A stretch of DNA of 64,000 bases from Devosia sp. LC5 (GCF_000735585.1 NZ_JNNO01000012.1:248001-312000); one strand, 5' to 3'. Shown: positions 1 through 9,586, counted from the first letter of the stretch. A program made the numbers and translations. Notes: generated by a model not told the origin, from the sequence alone.

Positions 1-1368
1 ATCCATCAGCGCCAGCGAGGTGCCGCAGACGGTTGCCATCGAGGACGAACCATTGGATTCGGTGATCTCGGAGACGATTCGGATCGTATAGGGGAATTCC
101 TCGACCGAAGGACGGATCGGGTTGATCGCGCGCCAGGCGAGCTTGCCATGGCCGATTTCGCGGCGGCCAGGCGAACCCATGCGGCCAGCTTCACCCACCG
201 AATAGGGAGGGAAGTTGTAATGCAGCAGGAAGTTCTGCTTCTGGGTGCCTTCGAGCGAGTCGATATACTGCTCGTCTTCGCCGGTGCCCAGGGTTGCAAC
301 GACCAGCGCCTGGGTTTCCCCGCGGGTGAACAGCGCCGAACCATGGGTGCGGGGCAGCACGCCGACTTCGGAAACGATCGGGCGGACGGTCGACAGATCG
401 CGGCCATCGATGCGCAGGCCGGTATCGAGCACGTTCCAGCGCACAACCTTGGCCTGCAGGTGCTTGAACACTGCGCCAACGTCTTCGGCCGAGATTTCGC
501 CGGCTTCGATGCGGGCGGCGAAGTGGGCCTTGGCGACGGCCTTGACGGCGTCGACGGCCGCGTAGCGCTCTTCCTTCTTGGTCAGCTTATAGGCAGCGCG
601 CAGATCGGCTTCGACCACGCCCAGCATTTCGGTTTCGATGGCGGAATGATCTTCCGGCTCGAAATCGCGGGCATCCTTGGCGGCGAGTTCGGCCAGCTTG
701 ATGATGGCGTCGATCACCTTGCGGCTCTCGGCATGGCCGAACATCACGGCGCCCAGCATGACTTCTTCGCTGAGTTCCTTGGCTTCGGATTCAACCATCA
801 GCACGGCATCGGCAGTGCCGGCCATGACCAGGTCGAGCTTGCTGTCGGCGCGGCGGTCGACGGGCAGGTTCAGAACATATTCGCCATCGACATAACCGAC
901 GCGGGCGGCGCCGATCGGGCCCATGAAGGGAACGCCCGAAATGGTGAGGGCAGCCGAGGCCGCGACCATGGCCAGCACGTCTGGGTTGTTCTCCATGTCA
1001 TGCTGGAGCACGGTTACGATGACCTGGGTCTCGTTCTTGTAGCCATCGGGGAACAGCGGGCGGATCGGACGGTCGATCAGGCGGCTGGTCAGCGTCTCGG
1101 CTTCGGTCGGGCGGCCTTCGCGCTTGAAGTAACCACCCGGGATCTTGCCGGCGGCAAAATACTTTTCCTGGTAGTTGACGGTCAGCGGGAAGAAATCGAT
1201 GCCCGGCTTGGGCGATTTGGCTGACACCACGGTCGCCAGCAGCACGGTTTCACCCAGCGTGGCGAGGACGGCGCCATCGGCCTGGCGGGCAATCTTGCCG
1301 GTTTCGAGCGTCAGGGGCTGGCCGCCCCAGTTGAGCTCGACTTTATGGTGGTCGAAATTGATGGTCAT
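1..1368 (-). CDS. pnp: Polynucleotide phosphorylase, 3' end cut by window edge
   Basis: Phosphate-dependent 3'-5' exoribonuclease of the RNA degradosome; also adds 3' tails. The reverse strand from an ATG at 1368 gives about 455 residues beginning [16 protein letters not shown], with the first RNase PH fold ([27 protein letters not shown]), the helical linker and the start of the second RNase PH fold ([33 protein letters not shown]). The KH and S1 domains lie outside the window. A GGAAAG ribosome site sits about 9 bases before the ATG. rpsO lies 329 bases upstream on the same strand, the usual rpsO-pnp order. Identification is secure; only the N-terminal two thirds is present. Confidence 0.97.
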   Translation of the reverse strand, partial: MTINFDHHKVELNWGGQPLTLETGKIARQADGAVLATLGETVLLATVVSAKSPKPGIDFFPLTVNYQEKYFAAGKIPGGYFKREGRPTEAETLTSRLIDRPIRPLFPDGYKNETQVIVTVLQHDMENNPDVLAMVAASAALTISGVPFMGPIGAARVGYVDGEYVLNLPVDRRADSKLDLVMAGTADAVLMVESEAKELSEEVMLGAVMFGHAESRKVIDAIIKLAELAAKDARDFEPEDHSAIETEMLGVVEADLRAAYKLTKKEERYAAVDAVKAVAKAHFAARIEAGEISAEDVGAVFKHLQAKVVRWNVLDTGLRIDGRDLSTVRPIVSEVGVLPRTHGSALFTRGETQALVVATLGTGEDEQYIDSLEGTQKQNFLLHYNFPPYSVGEAGRMGSPGRREIGHGKLAWRAINPIRPSVEEFPYTIRIVSEITESNGSSSMATVCGTSLALMD

Positions 1369-1404
1369 CTTGTTCGTCTTTCCATTCTGCCGGCTGAGCG
1401 GGAA

Positions 1405-1429
1405 CGCGGGGGCGTAGCAAAACCCCGCG
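1405..1429 (-). promoter_or_regulatory. Hairpin in the pnp leader
   Basis: A perfect 7-bp dyad (CGCGGGG / CCCCGCG, 1405-1411 with 1423-1429) lies 37-61 bases before the pnp start codon, in the transcribed leader on the minus strand. In enterobacteria the pnp leader carries an RNase III-cut hairpin used for autoregulation; a similar role here is only an inference from position. The rest of the 329-base rpsO-pnp gap holds the rpsO stem-loop and no gene I can support. Confidence 0.4.
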
Positions 1430-1652
1430 AACTCATCCGGTGTGCCCGCACCCTTGACGCACCCCATGTGCGCAAAAGGCTCAAAATCAGGCACTGTTAC
1501 GGCTGGCTAGGACGAAACATGGGCAAGACAACAAGCAGCTCCCCGGCGGAAGCGGCCAATAATCCTGCCATGCTCCGGCACTCGCCGGTCTACGCTGGCG
1601 CCCCATTTCCGCTCTCCCGATGAACGGGCTCCGGGCGGAATCTGCGGCAAAG

Positions 1653-1680
1653 GCGAATGCGGAGAATCCCCCGCATTCGC
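1653..1680 (-). terminator. Stem-loop downstream of rpsO
   Basis: A perfect 10-bp inverted repeat (GCGAATGCGG at 1653-1662, CCGCATTCGC at 1671-1680, 8-base loop) lies 17 bases after the rpsO stop on the minus strand. There is no long T tract after it (CTTTGCCG), so it may be a weak terminator or a processing and stability hairpin that lets some transcripts run on into pnp. Confidence 0.6.
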
Positions 1681-1697
1681 AAGTTCAGAAGCTGCGC

Positions 1698-1967
1698 TTA
1701 GCGGCGCAGGCCGAGCTTTTCGATCAAGGTCTTGTAACGGGCGTCGTCGATCTTCTTGACGTAGTCAAGCAGGCTGCGACGGGTCGAAACGAGCTTGAGC
1801 AGGCCGCGGCGGGAATGGTTGTCCTTGCCGTGATCCTTGAAGTGCTCGGTGAGATTGGCAATGCGCTCGGAGAGGATGGCAACCTGCACTTCGGGCGAGC
1901 CCGTATCGTTCGGCTTGGTTGCGTATTCCTGGATCAGAGCAGTCTTGCGCTCGGGCGTAATCGACAT
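1698..1967 (-). CDS. rpsO: 30S ribosomal protein S15
   Basis: Small-subunit protein that binds 16S rRNA helices 20-22 in the central domain and contributes to bridge B4. 89 residues, the standard length, beginning [16 protein letters not shown] and containing the family core ([43 protein letters not shown]). The start at 1967 is set by AAAGGAT about 8 bases upstream; the longer frame upstream is not homologous. It precedes pnp on the same strand. S15 represses its own translation in other bacteria; the leader was not analysed for this. Confidence 0.97.
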   Translation of the reverse strand: MSITPERKTALIQEYATKPNDTGSPEVQVAILSERIANLTEHFKDHGKDNHSRRGLLKLVSTRRSLLDYVKKIDDARYKTLIEKLGLRR

Positions 1968-2103
1968 CGGAAATATCCTTTCAAAGGAGGATTGGGTCGC
2001 CCCGGCCGGGATGTCGTCCAGGCGGGGCCGTTGACGCCCGGTGCCCGCAAAGGCGCCGAACCTGGGGCTGCATATAGGGCAAAGCGGGGGATAACGCCAG
2101 AAT

Positions 2104-3807
2104 TTATTCCGAATCAGGCTCGCCGGCCGGGGCAGGGGCCAGCGCCGGGTCGATGCCGGAAAGGGGTATGAGGAAGCGCCACTCCAGCCCATCGGCGCGA
2201 TAGATCCGCTCGACCTTGGCATTGAGCGAGCGCCCGACCATGGATTTGAGCACTGTGGTGCCAAATCCGGTGCGCTCGCTGGCTTCCAGCCCCCGCACCA
2301 GGGTTTCCCGCCAGATCAGGTCGAGCCGCTCGCCGTCCTTTTGCCAGGTGACCGACAAATGCCCCGCGTCATCGAGAAATGCGCCATATTTGACCGCATT
2401 GGTCGCCAATTCATGCACGGCCATGCCCAGGGTCTGCGCCGCCTGGCCATTGAGCCGCACGGCGGGGCCGGCAATGTGTACGCGGCGGTCCGTAACCGGG
2501 CGGAAGGGCTCGATATGGTGCTCGATCAATTCTCCCAGCAGCACGCCGGCCGTGCCATGGGTGAGCAACAGGTCGGTCGAGCGGGCCAATCCCAGGATGC
2601 GCCGCTCGAAAGCCTGCACATAGCTGGGCAGATCGGTGGCGCCGCGGGCGGTCTGCTTGGCCATGGCGGCAATCACGGTCATCTGGTTCTTGGAGCGGTG
2701 TGCCAGTTCGCGCAGCAGGAACCGCACTTCGCGTTCGGCCGCCTGGCGGACCTCGGACGCCTGTTCCAGCGCCTCGGAGACTTCGGCAATTTCCGAGACC
2801 GGATAGGGTTTGGCGACCACGGGCTCGCCTGCGCCCAGCCGCCGCGCGTCGCGCGCCAGGCCCCGCACCGAACTGCCGATGCGCTTGCTGCCCCAGAACA
2901 GGGCCGCCAGGATCAGCCCAAGCAGCACGATGCCGCCGGCGATCAGCGTCAGCACGGCGATCAGCAATGGCTGGGAAATGCTCGACACCGGGGCCCAGGC
3001 CACCAGGCGCCAGCCGGTGGTGACTGAGCGCTGGATCACGCCCAAAGCGGCGCCCTGATCGGTGTCCAGATGTTGCCAGCCCAGGGAGAAGGCCTGCGCC
3101 ATGGCGTTGAACGGGGCAAATTCCTCACCCGCTTCGCCCACGCCGGGCGTGGCGGCGATGATCCGGCCCTCATTGTCGAGTAGTGCCGTGTTCCAGCCCT
3201 CGGGCAGGCTATTGGCCGACAGCGCGCCGGCAAAATTGTTGGCCGGCTGGTTGAGCGCGATGAGCTTGGTGCCCTCGGGCCCCAGATCGACCGGCAGCAG
3301 GATATTGTAGACCCATTGCTGGGATACCGCGCCAAGCACCAGATCGGTGATCACCGGCTCGGTGCCGGCAAAGGCCCGCTCGCTGGAGGCAATGTCATTG
3401 GTCAAGCTGGGCGGGCTGTCGAAGGGCTCGCGTGTGCTGGCAAAGGTGGTGAAATCGGGATTGACGATGAACAGATTGGCATTGGTGCCGGCCAGAGCCA
3501 CGACGCTGGTATTATGAAACCTGCGATAATCGCCGGCGCGCAGGGCAGGGGAGGCGGCCAGCACGCGCAGCGTCGTGATATTGGCGGCGATTTCGCGTTC
3601 CATGGCTTGCACGATGGAGCGCGACGTCGCCACGATCAGCGTTTCGACAATGCTTTCCTGCGCCGCTTGATTGCGCTGGATCAGGATGCCGGCAAACACA
3701 AAGCTGGGCACGATACCGGCAAAGGCCAGCACCAGCAGGTAGAATATGATCGAACGGGATCCAGACCGGGTGTGGATCGTCTTGGTTTCCGCCTTGCCCA
3801 TGCACAC
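2104..3807 (-). CDS. HWE-family membrane sensor histidine kinase
   Basis: Probable inner-membrane sensor kinase of 567 residues. TM1 at about residues 20-42, a periplasmic Cache-like sensor region at about 45-278, TM2 at about 280-306, then a HAMP-like linker. The dimerisation and phosphoacceptor region has [16 protein letters not shown] with His370, the HisKA_2/HWE pattern, followed by an ATPase domain with [13 protein letters not shown] (N box) and WRE near 500, the motif that names the HWE group. Start is GTG at 3807 or ATG two codons later at 3801, both near a weak GGA. No response regulator is adjacent; HWE kinases often act on general stress regulators in alphaproteobacteria. The ligand is unknown. 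It sits directly after rpoN. Confidence 0.88.
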   Translation of the reverse strand: MCMGKAETKTIHTRSGSRSIIFYLLVLAFAGIVPSFVFAGILIQRNQAAQESIVETLIVATSRSIVQAMEREIAANITTLRVLAASPALRAGDYRRFHNTSVVALAGTNANLFIVNPDFTTFASTREPFDSPPSLTNDIASSERAFAGTEPVITDLVLGAVSQQWVYNILLPVDLGPEGTKLIALNQPANNFAGALSANSLPEGWNTALLDNEGRIIAATPGVGEAGEEFAPFNAMAQAFSLGWQHLDTDQGAALGVIQRSVTTGWRLVAWAPVSSISQPLLIAVLTLIAGGIVLLGLILAALFWGSKRIGSSVRGLARDARRLGAGEPVVAKPYPVSEIAEVSEALEQASEVRQAAEREVRFLLRELAHRSKNQMTVIAAMAKQTARGATDLPSYVQAFERRILGLARSTDLLLTHGTAGVLLGELIEHHIEPFRPVTDRRVHIAGPAVRLNGQAAQTLGMAVHELATNAVKYGAFLDDAGHLSVTWQKDGERLDLIWRETLVRGLEASERTGFGTTVLKSMVGRSLNAKVERIYRADGLEWRFLIPLSGIDPALAPAPAGEPDSE

Positions 3808-3902
3808 TCAAATCCGGTGGCAGCAGGCGCGCGATTCGTCCCACTTCTGCCCACAAGGACCATAGGGGCTATGCCCCATATTGGGCAATCGCAAAGGCGG
3901 CT

Positions 3903-5414
3903 CTAGGGGGTATGCTCCAGATTCTTCTTCTGCCGGCGGCGGACCACCGAGGAGGGGATATTCATGCCCTCCCGGTATTTGGCCACAGTGCGCCGGGCCA
4001 GCTCGATCCCCTGCTCCTTGTGCAGCAGCGCGGCAATGGTGTCGTCCGAAAGCACATCGGTGATGACCTCGGCCTCGATCAATTGGCGGATGCGGTGGCG
4101 CACCGCCTCGGCGGAGTGATCCCCGCCGCCATCGCTGGAAGCGATCGCGGTGGTGAAGAAATATTTCATCTCGAACAGGCCGCGGGGCGTCGCCATATAT
4201 TTGTTCGACGTTACCCGGCTGACGGTCGATTCATGCATGTCGATGGTTTCGGCGACCATTTTGAGCGTCATCGGCCGCAAATGAGCAATGCCATGCACCA
4301 GGAACTGATCCTGCTGCCGCACGATTTCGGCCGCCACTTTCAAAATCGTCTGTGCCCTTTGGTCCAGACTCTTGGTCAGCCAATTGGCGGTGGCCAGGCA
4401 ATCGGACAGGAATGCCTTTTCGGCCGGCTCGCGGGTCTTCTTGGTGACGCTGGTATAATAGACGCGGTTGACCAGGACGCGCGGCAGCACTTCGGTATTG
4501 AGCTCGATCTGCCAGGCGCCATCCGGCCCCGGCCGCACGAAGACATCGGGCACCACCGCCTCGATTGGCCCGCTGTCAAAAGCCAGGCCCGGCTTGGGGT
4601 CAAGCCGGCGGATTTCGCCCAGCATGTCGGCCAGGTCCTCGCGATCGCACCCCACCGCGCGCAGCAATCCCGCCACATTATGCTCGGCCAAAAGCCCGAT
4701 ATTGTCGAGCAGCGCCTGCATCATCGGGTCAAGCCGGTCGCGCTCGCGCAATTGCATGGCCAGGCATTCCGGCACATTGCGGGCAAATACTCCCACCGGA
4801 TCGCAGCCCTGCAGTGCCCCCAGCACGGCCTCGACATCGGCCAGTTCGGCCCCCAGCAATTCGGCAATGCTGTCCAGCTCGACCGCCAGATATCCGGCCT
4901 CGTTGAGATTGTCGATCAGGTGCCGCGCAATCATCCGGTCGGCCGGCATGCGCAGGATCAGATTGGCCTGCGCCTCCAGATGCTCGGAGAGCAAAGGCCG
5001 CGAGGCCACGAATTGATCGATATCGGGCGCGTCCCCGCCTTCGCTGGCCCCGTTGCGGTCGAGCCGGCTGGTGGGGATCAACTGGTCCTGCGCCGCCTGG
5101 TCGGGAAATACATTCTCCACCGCAGTGTCATAGCCATCGGCAATCGAGCCGGCATCCTGGATGCGCTCGCCGCGCTCCACCGTATCCTCATAGGCGCTGA
5201 TTTCGGTGGTGCGCTCGGGCACCTCAACCGGTTCGGCTTCGCCCGGCTCGGCCCCGTCCTCGCGCTCGAGCAGCGGGTTGCGCAGCAATTCGGCATCGAC
5301 GAAATCGTTGAGTTCGAGATGGCTCAATTGCAGCAGCCGGATCGACTGCATCAATTGCGGCGTCAGCGTCAGGCTTTGAGCCTGCCGAAATTCGAGCCGC
5401 GGCGAAAGTGCCAT
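3903..5414 (-). CDS. rpoN: RNA polymerase sigma-54 factor
   Basis: Alternative sigma factor for -24/-12 promoters that need AAA+ activators. 503 residues from an ATG at 5414, chosen because it starts MALSPRLEFRQAQSLTLTP, the standard region I start, with AGGGACGG just upstream; the longer frame adds unrelated residues. Region I is Gln/Leu-rich (QLMQSIRLLQLSHLEL), the core-binding region is in the middle, and the C terminus has the HTH (HESTVSRVTSNKYMATPRG) and a perfect RpoN box ARRTVAKYRE at about 473-482. It follows lptB by 121 bases on the same strand, the usual order. The hpf and ptsN genes that normally follow rpoN in this order are absent here. Confidence 0.97.
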   Translation of the reverse strand: MALSPRLEFRQAQSLTLTPQLMQSIRLLQLSHLELNDFVDAELLRNPLLEREDGAEPGEAEPVEVPERTTEISAYEDTVERGERIQDAGSIADGYDTAVENVFPDQAAQDQLIPTSRLDRNGASEGGDAPDIDQFVASRPLLSEHLEAQANLILRMPADRMIARHLIDNLNEAGYLAVELDSIAELLGAELADVEAVLGALQGCDPVGVFARNVPECLAMQLRERDRLDPMMQALLDNIGLLAEHNVAGLLRAVGCDREDLADMLGEIRRLDPKPGLAFDSGPIEAVVPDVFVRPGPDGAWQIELNTEVLPRVLVNRVYYTSVTKKTREPAEKAFLSDCLATANWLTKSLDQRAQTILKVAAEIVRQQDQFLVHGIAHLRPMTLKMVAETIDMHESTVSRVTSNKYMATPRGLFEMKYFFTTAIASSDGGGDHSAEAVRHRIRQLIEAEVITDVLSDDTIAALLHKEQGIELARRTVAKYREGMNIPSSVVRRRQKKNLEHTP

Positions 5415-5535
5415 CCATCCGTCCCTGAAATGCAAAAATCCTGGCCGTTTCCGGCCATTTCCCGGCGGCACCATGCCCCATTTCGCGGCAGGGGGCAAGC
5501 GATAGGGCAAGTTCCGTGCCAAGTGCGGTCGCGGG

Positions 5536-6294
5536 CTAAATCTCGAAATTCTCGCCCAGATAGACGCGGCGGGCATCGGGGTCGGCGCTGATGGTTTCGG
5601 GTCGCCCCTGGATCATCACCTTGCCACCATGGATGACATAGGCGCGGTCGACCAGGCCCAGTGTTTCGCGCACCGCATGATCGGTGATCAGCACGCCAAT
5701 GCCCCGCCGCGTCAATTGCTTGACCAGCGCCTTGACCTCGGCCACCGCGATCGGATCGACGCCCGCAAAGGGTTCATCGAGCAGCATGAACACCGGATCG
5801 GCGGCCAGCGCCCGGGCGATTTCGACGCGCCGGCGCTCCCCGCCCGACAGGGCCAGCGCATTGGCCTTGGCCAGATGTTGAATCGAGAATTCCTCGAGCA
5901 GGGATTGCAGCCTTGCCTGGCGCGCGGCCCGACCCTTCACGTGGTTTTCCAGCACCGCCATGATATTGTCGGCGACGCTCATTCCGCGGAAAATCGAGGG
6001 CTCCTGCGGCAGATAGCCAATGCCCAATTGGCCGCGCTGGAACAGGGGCAAATGGGTGATCGGCCTGCCATCGAGCCTTATGTCGCCGCTATCGGGCTTT
6101 ACCAGCCCCATGATCATGGTGAAAACCGTGGTCTTGCCCGCGCCATTGGGTCCGAGCAGCCCTACGGCCTCGCCGCGCCGCACGGCCAGCGACACATCAC
6201 GCACCACACTGCGCTTGCCAAAGCTCTTGGCCAGGCTATGCGCCACCAGCCACCCGGTCTGGTCGATCCGGGGTTTTGCCGCTGCATCATTCAT
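5536..6294 (-). CDS. lptB: LPS export ABC transporter ATP-binding protein
   Basis: Cytoplasmic ATPase that powers extraction of LPS from the inner membrane with LptF/LptG/LptC. 252 residues: Walker A GPNGAGKTTVFTMIMG, Q-loop region LGIGYLPQEPSIFRGMS (characteristic of LptB), signature LSGGERRRVEIARAL, Walker B FMLLDEPFAGVDPI, and the switch His in LITDHAVRET. It overlaps the end of lptA by 4 bases, so translation is probably coupled. Part of the operon-like run rnd-lptC-lptA-lptB-rpoN. Confidence 0.96.
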   Translation of the reverse strand: MNDAAAKPRIDQTGWLVAHSLAKSFGKRSVVRDVSLAVRRGEAVGLLGPNGAGKTTVFTMIMGLVKPDSGDIRLDGRPITHLPLFQRGQLGIGYLPQEPSIFRGMSVADNIMAVLENHVKGRAARQARLQSLLEEFSIQHLAKANALALSGGERRRVEIARALAADPVFMLLDEPFAGVDPIAVAEVKALVKQLTRRGIGVLITDHAVRETLGLVDRAYVIHGGKVMIQGRPETISADPDARRVYLGENFEI

Positions 6295-6743
6295 TGTGAG
6301 TTGAAGACCCCGGTCACCCTGCCGCCGCCAGTGCTGGAAAAGGTCGATACATTGGTCTCGAGATTGACCACCAATTCGCTCGAATTGACCGTGCCGCCCG
6401 AATTGACCACCACCACATTGCCCGTCAGCCGCAGCAATTGATCGGACGGCGTGAAGACGGCGCGCTGGCCGGTCGCGGTCTGGTCCTTGGTCTCCAGCTT
6501 GACGTCGCCGGTGGCTTCAAAGCTCTTGATGTCATTGGTGCCGCCTTCGCCATAAATGGCCACGACATGGGGCGCCCACACAGTCACCGTGGGATGCTTG
6601 ACCACCACATTGCCCTCGAACACGGCTTCCCGCCTGGTTTCCTCGATGGTGAATTTGTCGGCGGTGATCTCAACCTTTTGCTGCGCCCAGGCCGGACTGG
6701 CCAGCAACAGCAAGCTCATGGCGAGCAGGAGGCGCGGCATCAT
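6291..6743 (-). CDS. lptA: Periplasmic LPS bridge protein LptA
   Basis: Periplasmic protein that forms the beta-jellyroll bridge carrying LPS from LptC to LptD. 150 residues with a signal peptide (LLLAMSLLLLASPAWA, cut after AWA), then an OstA-type repeat region (ITADKFTIEETRREAVFEGNV, ATGDVKLETKDQTATGQRAVF, LLRLTGNVVV). Shorter than E. coli LptA (185), as is common in alphaproteobacteria. It overlaps lptC and lptB by 4 bases each. Identification relies on the OstA pattern and on position. Confidence 0.9.
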   Translation of the reverse strand: MMPRLLLAMSLLLLASPAWAQQKVEITADKFTIEETRREAVFEGNVVVKHPTVTVWAPHVVAIYGEGGTNDIKSFEATGDVKLETKDQTATGQRAVFTPSDQLLRLTGNVVVVNSGGTVNSSELVVNLETNVSTFSSTGGGRVTGVFNSQ

Positions 6744-7378
6744 GGAATGGTTTCTCCAGGGGTCGAAGGCAGGGTGACAATGGCCCTGGTAAATGTCCAG
6801 GTCTGCTGTTTGGCATCATAGACCATGCCATCGGCACTGATATCGCTGCCGTCCGAATAATTGATGGTCACCGGGCCCTTGGCGGTCAGCACCGAACTGG
6901 CCCAGTCGAATTCCGATTGGTGCAATATGCCTTTGGTGCCGGTCGTATCGGTGAAATGGGCCACCCCGTCGATAAAGACCACTTGACTGGTGGTGTCGAG
7001 CAGCGCCGCTGCCGAGATGGCGCGCATGGACACCCCGCTGGTGCGGTCCACTTCGAGCACGGCATCGCTCAATTCGATCCGGTCGGTGGCATTCATCGCC
7101 GCCCGCGCCGCGCTGGCCGTCACGCGATAGGCGGCGCCATCCTCGAGCAGGCCCGCATATTCGGGAGCATCCACCGAAACCCCGTCGCGCGTCACCGAAA
7201 TCTGGCCGACGCCGAAGCGGGTGCCAATGCTGGACAGATAAATCTGCCCGGCCAGCAGCACCAGCGTCAGCGCCCCCAAAGCGGGTACGCCAATACGCAG
7301 GATCGACACGATCCGGTTGCGCCGCATCAGGCGCCGATAGGTGGCCAGCCGTTCCGGCGCGTCGGCATGGATTGTCAT
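6740..7378 (-). CDS. lptC: LPS export inner-membrane protein LptC
   Basis: Bitopic inner-membrane partner of LptBFG that passes LPS to LptA. 212 residues from the ATG at 7378, preceded by AAGGGG. One TM helix at about residues 27-48 (ILRIGVPALGALTLVLLAG), followed by a periplasmic beta-rich LptC domain (GISFD-like repeats such as SDISADGMVYDAKQQTWTF). The longer frame upstream overlaps the end of the rnd gene and is not convincing. Sequence conservation in LptC is low, so the call rests largely on topology and on the neighbouring lptA and lptB. Confidence 0.87.
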   Translation of the reverse strand: MTIHADAPERLATYRRLMRRNRIVSILRIGVPALGALTLVLLAGQIYLSSIGTRFGVGQISVTRDGVSVDAPEYAGLLEDGAAYRVTASAARAAMNATDRIELSDAVLEVDRTSGVSMRAISAAALLDTTSQVVFIDGVAHFTDTTGTKGILHQSEFDWASSVLTAKGPVTINYSDGSDISADGMVYDAKQQTWTFTRAIVTLPSTPGETIP

Positions 7379-7400
7379 CGCAACCCCTTGGGTTTCGCTC

Positions 7401-8015
7401 TCAGCTATGGGCGAAAATATCGGTTTCGTCCCAGCCCAACAGATCAAGCTCGCACCGCGTCTTGAGGAAATCAAAGCATTGGCGGGCCAGCTCGGTGCGG
7501 TTTTCGCGCTGCAGCATGCGGTCCAGGTGGCGCTTCAGATCATGCAGATAGAGTACGTCGGAGGCCGCATAATCGAGCTGGGCATCGCTGAGCTTGTCCG
7601 CCCCCCAATCCGAGCTCTGCTGCTGCTTGGACAGGTCCACATTGAGCAGTTCGCGCACCAGATCCTTGAGCCCATGCCGGTCGGTATAGGTGCGCACCAG
7701 CTTGGACGCGATCTTGGTGCAATAGATCGGCCCGGTCACCACGCCAAAGCGGTTCTTGAGCACAGCGACGTCAAAACGCGCATAGTGAAAAATCTTGGTG
7801 ACTGCAGGGTCGCCCAGCAGTTTGACGAGATTGGGCGCTTCATTGCTGGCTTGGGGGATTTGCACCACATCGGCGCTGCCATCGCCGGGCGACAGCTGGA
7901 TCACGCAGAGCCGGTCGCGATGGGGATCAAGACCCATCGTCTCGGTGTCGATGGCCACTTCCCTGCCATAACGGGAAAGGTCAGGCAGGTCGCCGCGATG
8001 CAGTCTGATGGCCAT
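7401..8015 (-). CDS. RNase D-like 3'-5' exonuclease
   Basis: DEDD-superfamily exonuclease of 204 residues, likely trimming RNA 3' ends. Exo I has EVAIDTETMGL with Asp/Glu, exo II FHYARFDVAVLKNRFG, exo III SDAQLDYAASDVLYLHDL (the DEDDy tyrosine and aspartate). The HRDC domains of full-length RNase D (about 375 residues) are missing, as in the short alphaproteobacterial form found upstream of lptC. Start at 8015 chosen because MAIRLHRGDLPDL opens the conserved domain; upstream residues look like leader. It heads the lpt-rpoN run with a 22-base gap to lptC. Confidence 0.9.
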   Translation of the reverse strand: MAIRLHRGDLPDLSRYGREVAIDTETMGLDPHRDRLCVIQLSPGDGSADVVQIPQASNEAPNLVKLLGDPAVTKIFHYARFDVAVLKNRFGVVTGPIYCTKIASKLVRTYTDRHGLKDLVRELLNVDLSKQQQSSDWGADKLSDAQLDYAASDVLYLHDLKRHLDRMLQRENRTELARQCFDFLKTRCELDLLGWDETDIFAHS

Positions 8016-8094
8016 GGGACGTCTCGAAAATTGCACGTTCCGCTCCTCTTGGCACAGCAAGAGGGCATTGGAAAGGCGGCTCCCCGAAAAGCGA

Positions 8095-8129
8095 AGCGCC
8101 GGTCACGACTTCCGTCATGACCGGCGCTC
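8095..8129 (-). terminator. Terminator of tRNA-Leu
   Basis: A strong 11-bp inverted repeat (AGCGCCGGTCA at 8095-8105 and TGACCGGCGCT at 8119-8129) begins 6 bases after the tRNA CCA end. On the minus strand it runs into CGCTTTTCGGGG, so a short T run follows. It separates the tRNA from rnd. Confidence 0.75.
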
Positions 8130-8135
8130 AAAATT

Positions 8136-8220
8136 TGGTGCCCAGAAGAAGACTCGAACTTCCACACCTTGCGGTACACGGACCTGAACCGTGCGCGTCT
8201 ACCAATTCCGCCATCTGGGC
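8136..8220 (-). tRNA. tRNA-Leu, anticodon CAG
   Basis: Read on the minus strand: acceptor stem GCCCAGA / TCTGGGC, discriminator A and an encoded CCA at 8138-8136. D-arm GGCGGAATTGGTAGACGC is the class II leucine type, the anticodon arm is CACGG-TTCAGGT-CCGTG giving anticodon CAG, a variable arm follows, and the T arm reads GTTCGAGTC. 85 bases including CCA. It decodes CUG, the dominant leucine codon in this GC-rich genome. Confidence 0.96.
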
Positions 8221-8454
8221 AAGTGGCGGTGTAACTAGGGTGCCCGTCGGCGCTTGTCAACGGGCTTTTGCGCCCATACTCAAAAGTTCGCGCCGTCCCG
8301 GTGCGTGACCGTGTTTGCGGTCCGCCGCCGGGGCGCCATCGAGGCGGTCCACCCAGAGCCAATCCGGGTTCGATGCCCTCGACAGCCACGCCCTGCCTGC
8401 GCTAGAACCCGATCAACTTGCCGCGCGCCCTCGCGCCTTTGCCGGAGCTTTTGC

Positions 8455-9483
8455 ATGCACAGCCTCGAACCCAAACTCGTCACCATCTTTGGCGGTTCCG
8501 GCTTCGTGGGAACCCAGATCGTGCAATTGCTGGCCGATCGCGGCCATCGCATCCGCGTCGCTGTGCGCCGGCCGGACCTTGCCGGGCACCTCAAGACACT
8601 GGGCATGGTCGGGCAGATCCTGCCCATCCAGGCCAATGTGCGCAACGAGGCGTCCATCGCCCGCGCCGTCGCCAAGGCCGATATCGTCATCAATCTGGTC
8701 GGCATCGGCTATGAACGCGGTGCCCAGACCTTCAAGGTGGTGCATACCGAAGCAGCTGGGCTGATCGCTGCCGCTGCCAAGGCCGCGGGTGCCGAAACGC
8801 TCGTGCATATGTCAGCTCTCGGCGTCGATCAGGCTGCCGCCGTCAGCGCCTATGCCAGCTCCAAGCTCGAAGGCGAGGCCGCCGTGCTCGCGGCTTTCCC
8901 CAATGCCGTCATCTTCCGCCCCTCGATCATGTTCGGCCGCGATGACGGCTTCTTCAATCTCATGGGCGGTCTGGCCCGGCTGTTCCCGGCGCTGCCGCTG
9001 ATCTCAGGCGATACGCGCTTCCAGCCCGTCTATGTCGGCGATGTCGCCCAGGCCTTCACCAAGGCGGCCGAAGGCGAGCTCAAGACTGGCCGCATCTACG
9101 AACTTGGCGGGCCGACGGTGGAAACCCACCGTGCCCTCTTGCAGCGCATCCTGCGCGAAGCCGGCCGCAAGAATTCGCTGCTGCCGCTCTCGCCCGGCTT
9201 TGCCAAGGCGCTGGCCGCCCCCCTCGCCATCCTGCCCTTCCCGCCACTGCTGACTGCCGACCAGGTCGATCTGCTGGGCGTCGACAATGTGGTGTCCGAT
9301 ATCGCTATCAAGGAAAAGCGCACCCTGGCCGGCATCGGCATCGCGCCCACTTCGATGGACACTATCCTGCCCACCTATATGTACCGCTTCCGCAAACACG
9401 GCCAATTCGACCGCGACCCGGGCCTCGACGACAAAACCTCGTTCAAGGCCGATCCCTCGCACTACGAGAAGGTCAATATCTAG
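8455..9483 (+). CDS. NDUFA9-like NAD(P)-binding protein
   Basis: Atypical short-chain dehydrogenase-like protein, 342 residues, of the family found as accessory subunit NDUFA9 of respiratory complex I in mitochondria and alphaproteobacteria. Rossmann motif GGSGFVG at 13-19, VAVRRP nucleotide region, YASSKLEGE (Tyr-x3-Lys) in the middle and FRPSIMFGRDDGFFN. The ATG at 8455 has GGAG 9 bases upstream. The gene stands alone between tRNA-Leu and a strong terminator. A role in complex I assembly or quinone-site stability is an inference from the family; an NAD-dependent epimerase activity cannot be excluded. Confidence 0.85.
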   Translation: MHSLEPKLVTIFGGSGFVGTQIVQLLADRGHRIRVAVRRPDLAGHLKTLGMVGQILPIQANVRNEASIARAVAKADIVINLVGIGYERGAQTFKVVHTEAAGLIAAAAKAAGAETLVHMSALGVDQAAAVSAYASSKLEGEAAVLAAFPNAVIFRPSIMFGRDDGFFNLMGGLARLFPALPLISGDTRFQPVYVGDVAQAFTKAAEGELKTGRIYELGGPTVETHRALLQRILREAGRKNSLLPLSPGFAKALAAPLAILPFPPLLTADQVDLLGVDNVVSDIAIKEKRTLAGIGIAPTSMDTILPTYMYRFRKHGQFDRDPGLDDKTSFKADPSHYEKVNI

Positions 9484-9510
9484 CCTTCGAGCAAACCGCC
9501 GGATCTTAAG

Positions 9511-9537
9511 AGCCACCGCCTAGTGCGGTGGCTTTTT
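9511..9537 (+). terminator. Rho-independent terminator
   Basis: GCCACCGC (9512-9519), a 5-base loop, GCGGTGGC (9525-9532) and TTTTT. Classic intrinsic terminator 29 bases after the NDUFA9-like gene. Confidence 0.92.
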
Positions 9538-9586
9538 GTTTGCGGTTCTAATTTTTGCCGGTGTGCCCGTATCTCTCAAACCCCAC

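Noticed and set aside
148..1224. Long plus-strand reading frame of 358 codons opposite pnp
   Set aside because: Antisense shadow of pnp produced by strong GC bias at codon position 3; protein is His/Gly/Asp-rich with no domain.
3912..5591. 559-codon frame opposite rpoN
   Set aside because: Antisense shadow; rpoN on the minus strand has all sigma-54 motifs and a ribosome site.
8136..8220. tRNA-Leu as an integration site for a genomic island
   Set aside because: No integrase gene and no direct repeat of the tRNA 3' end seen nearby; flanks are housekeeping genes.
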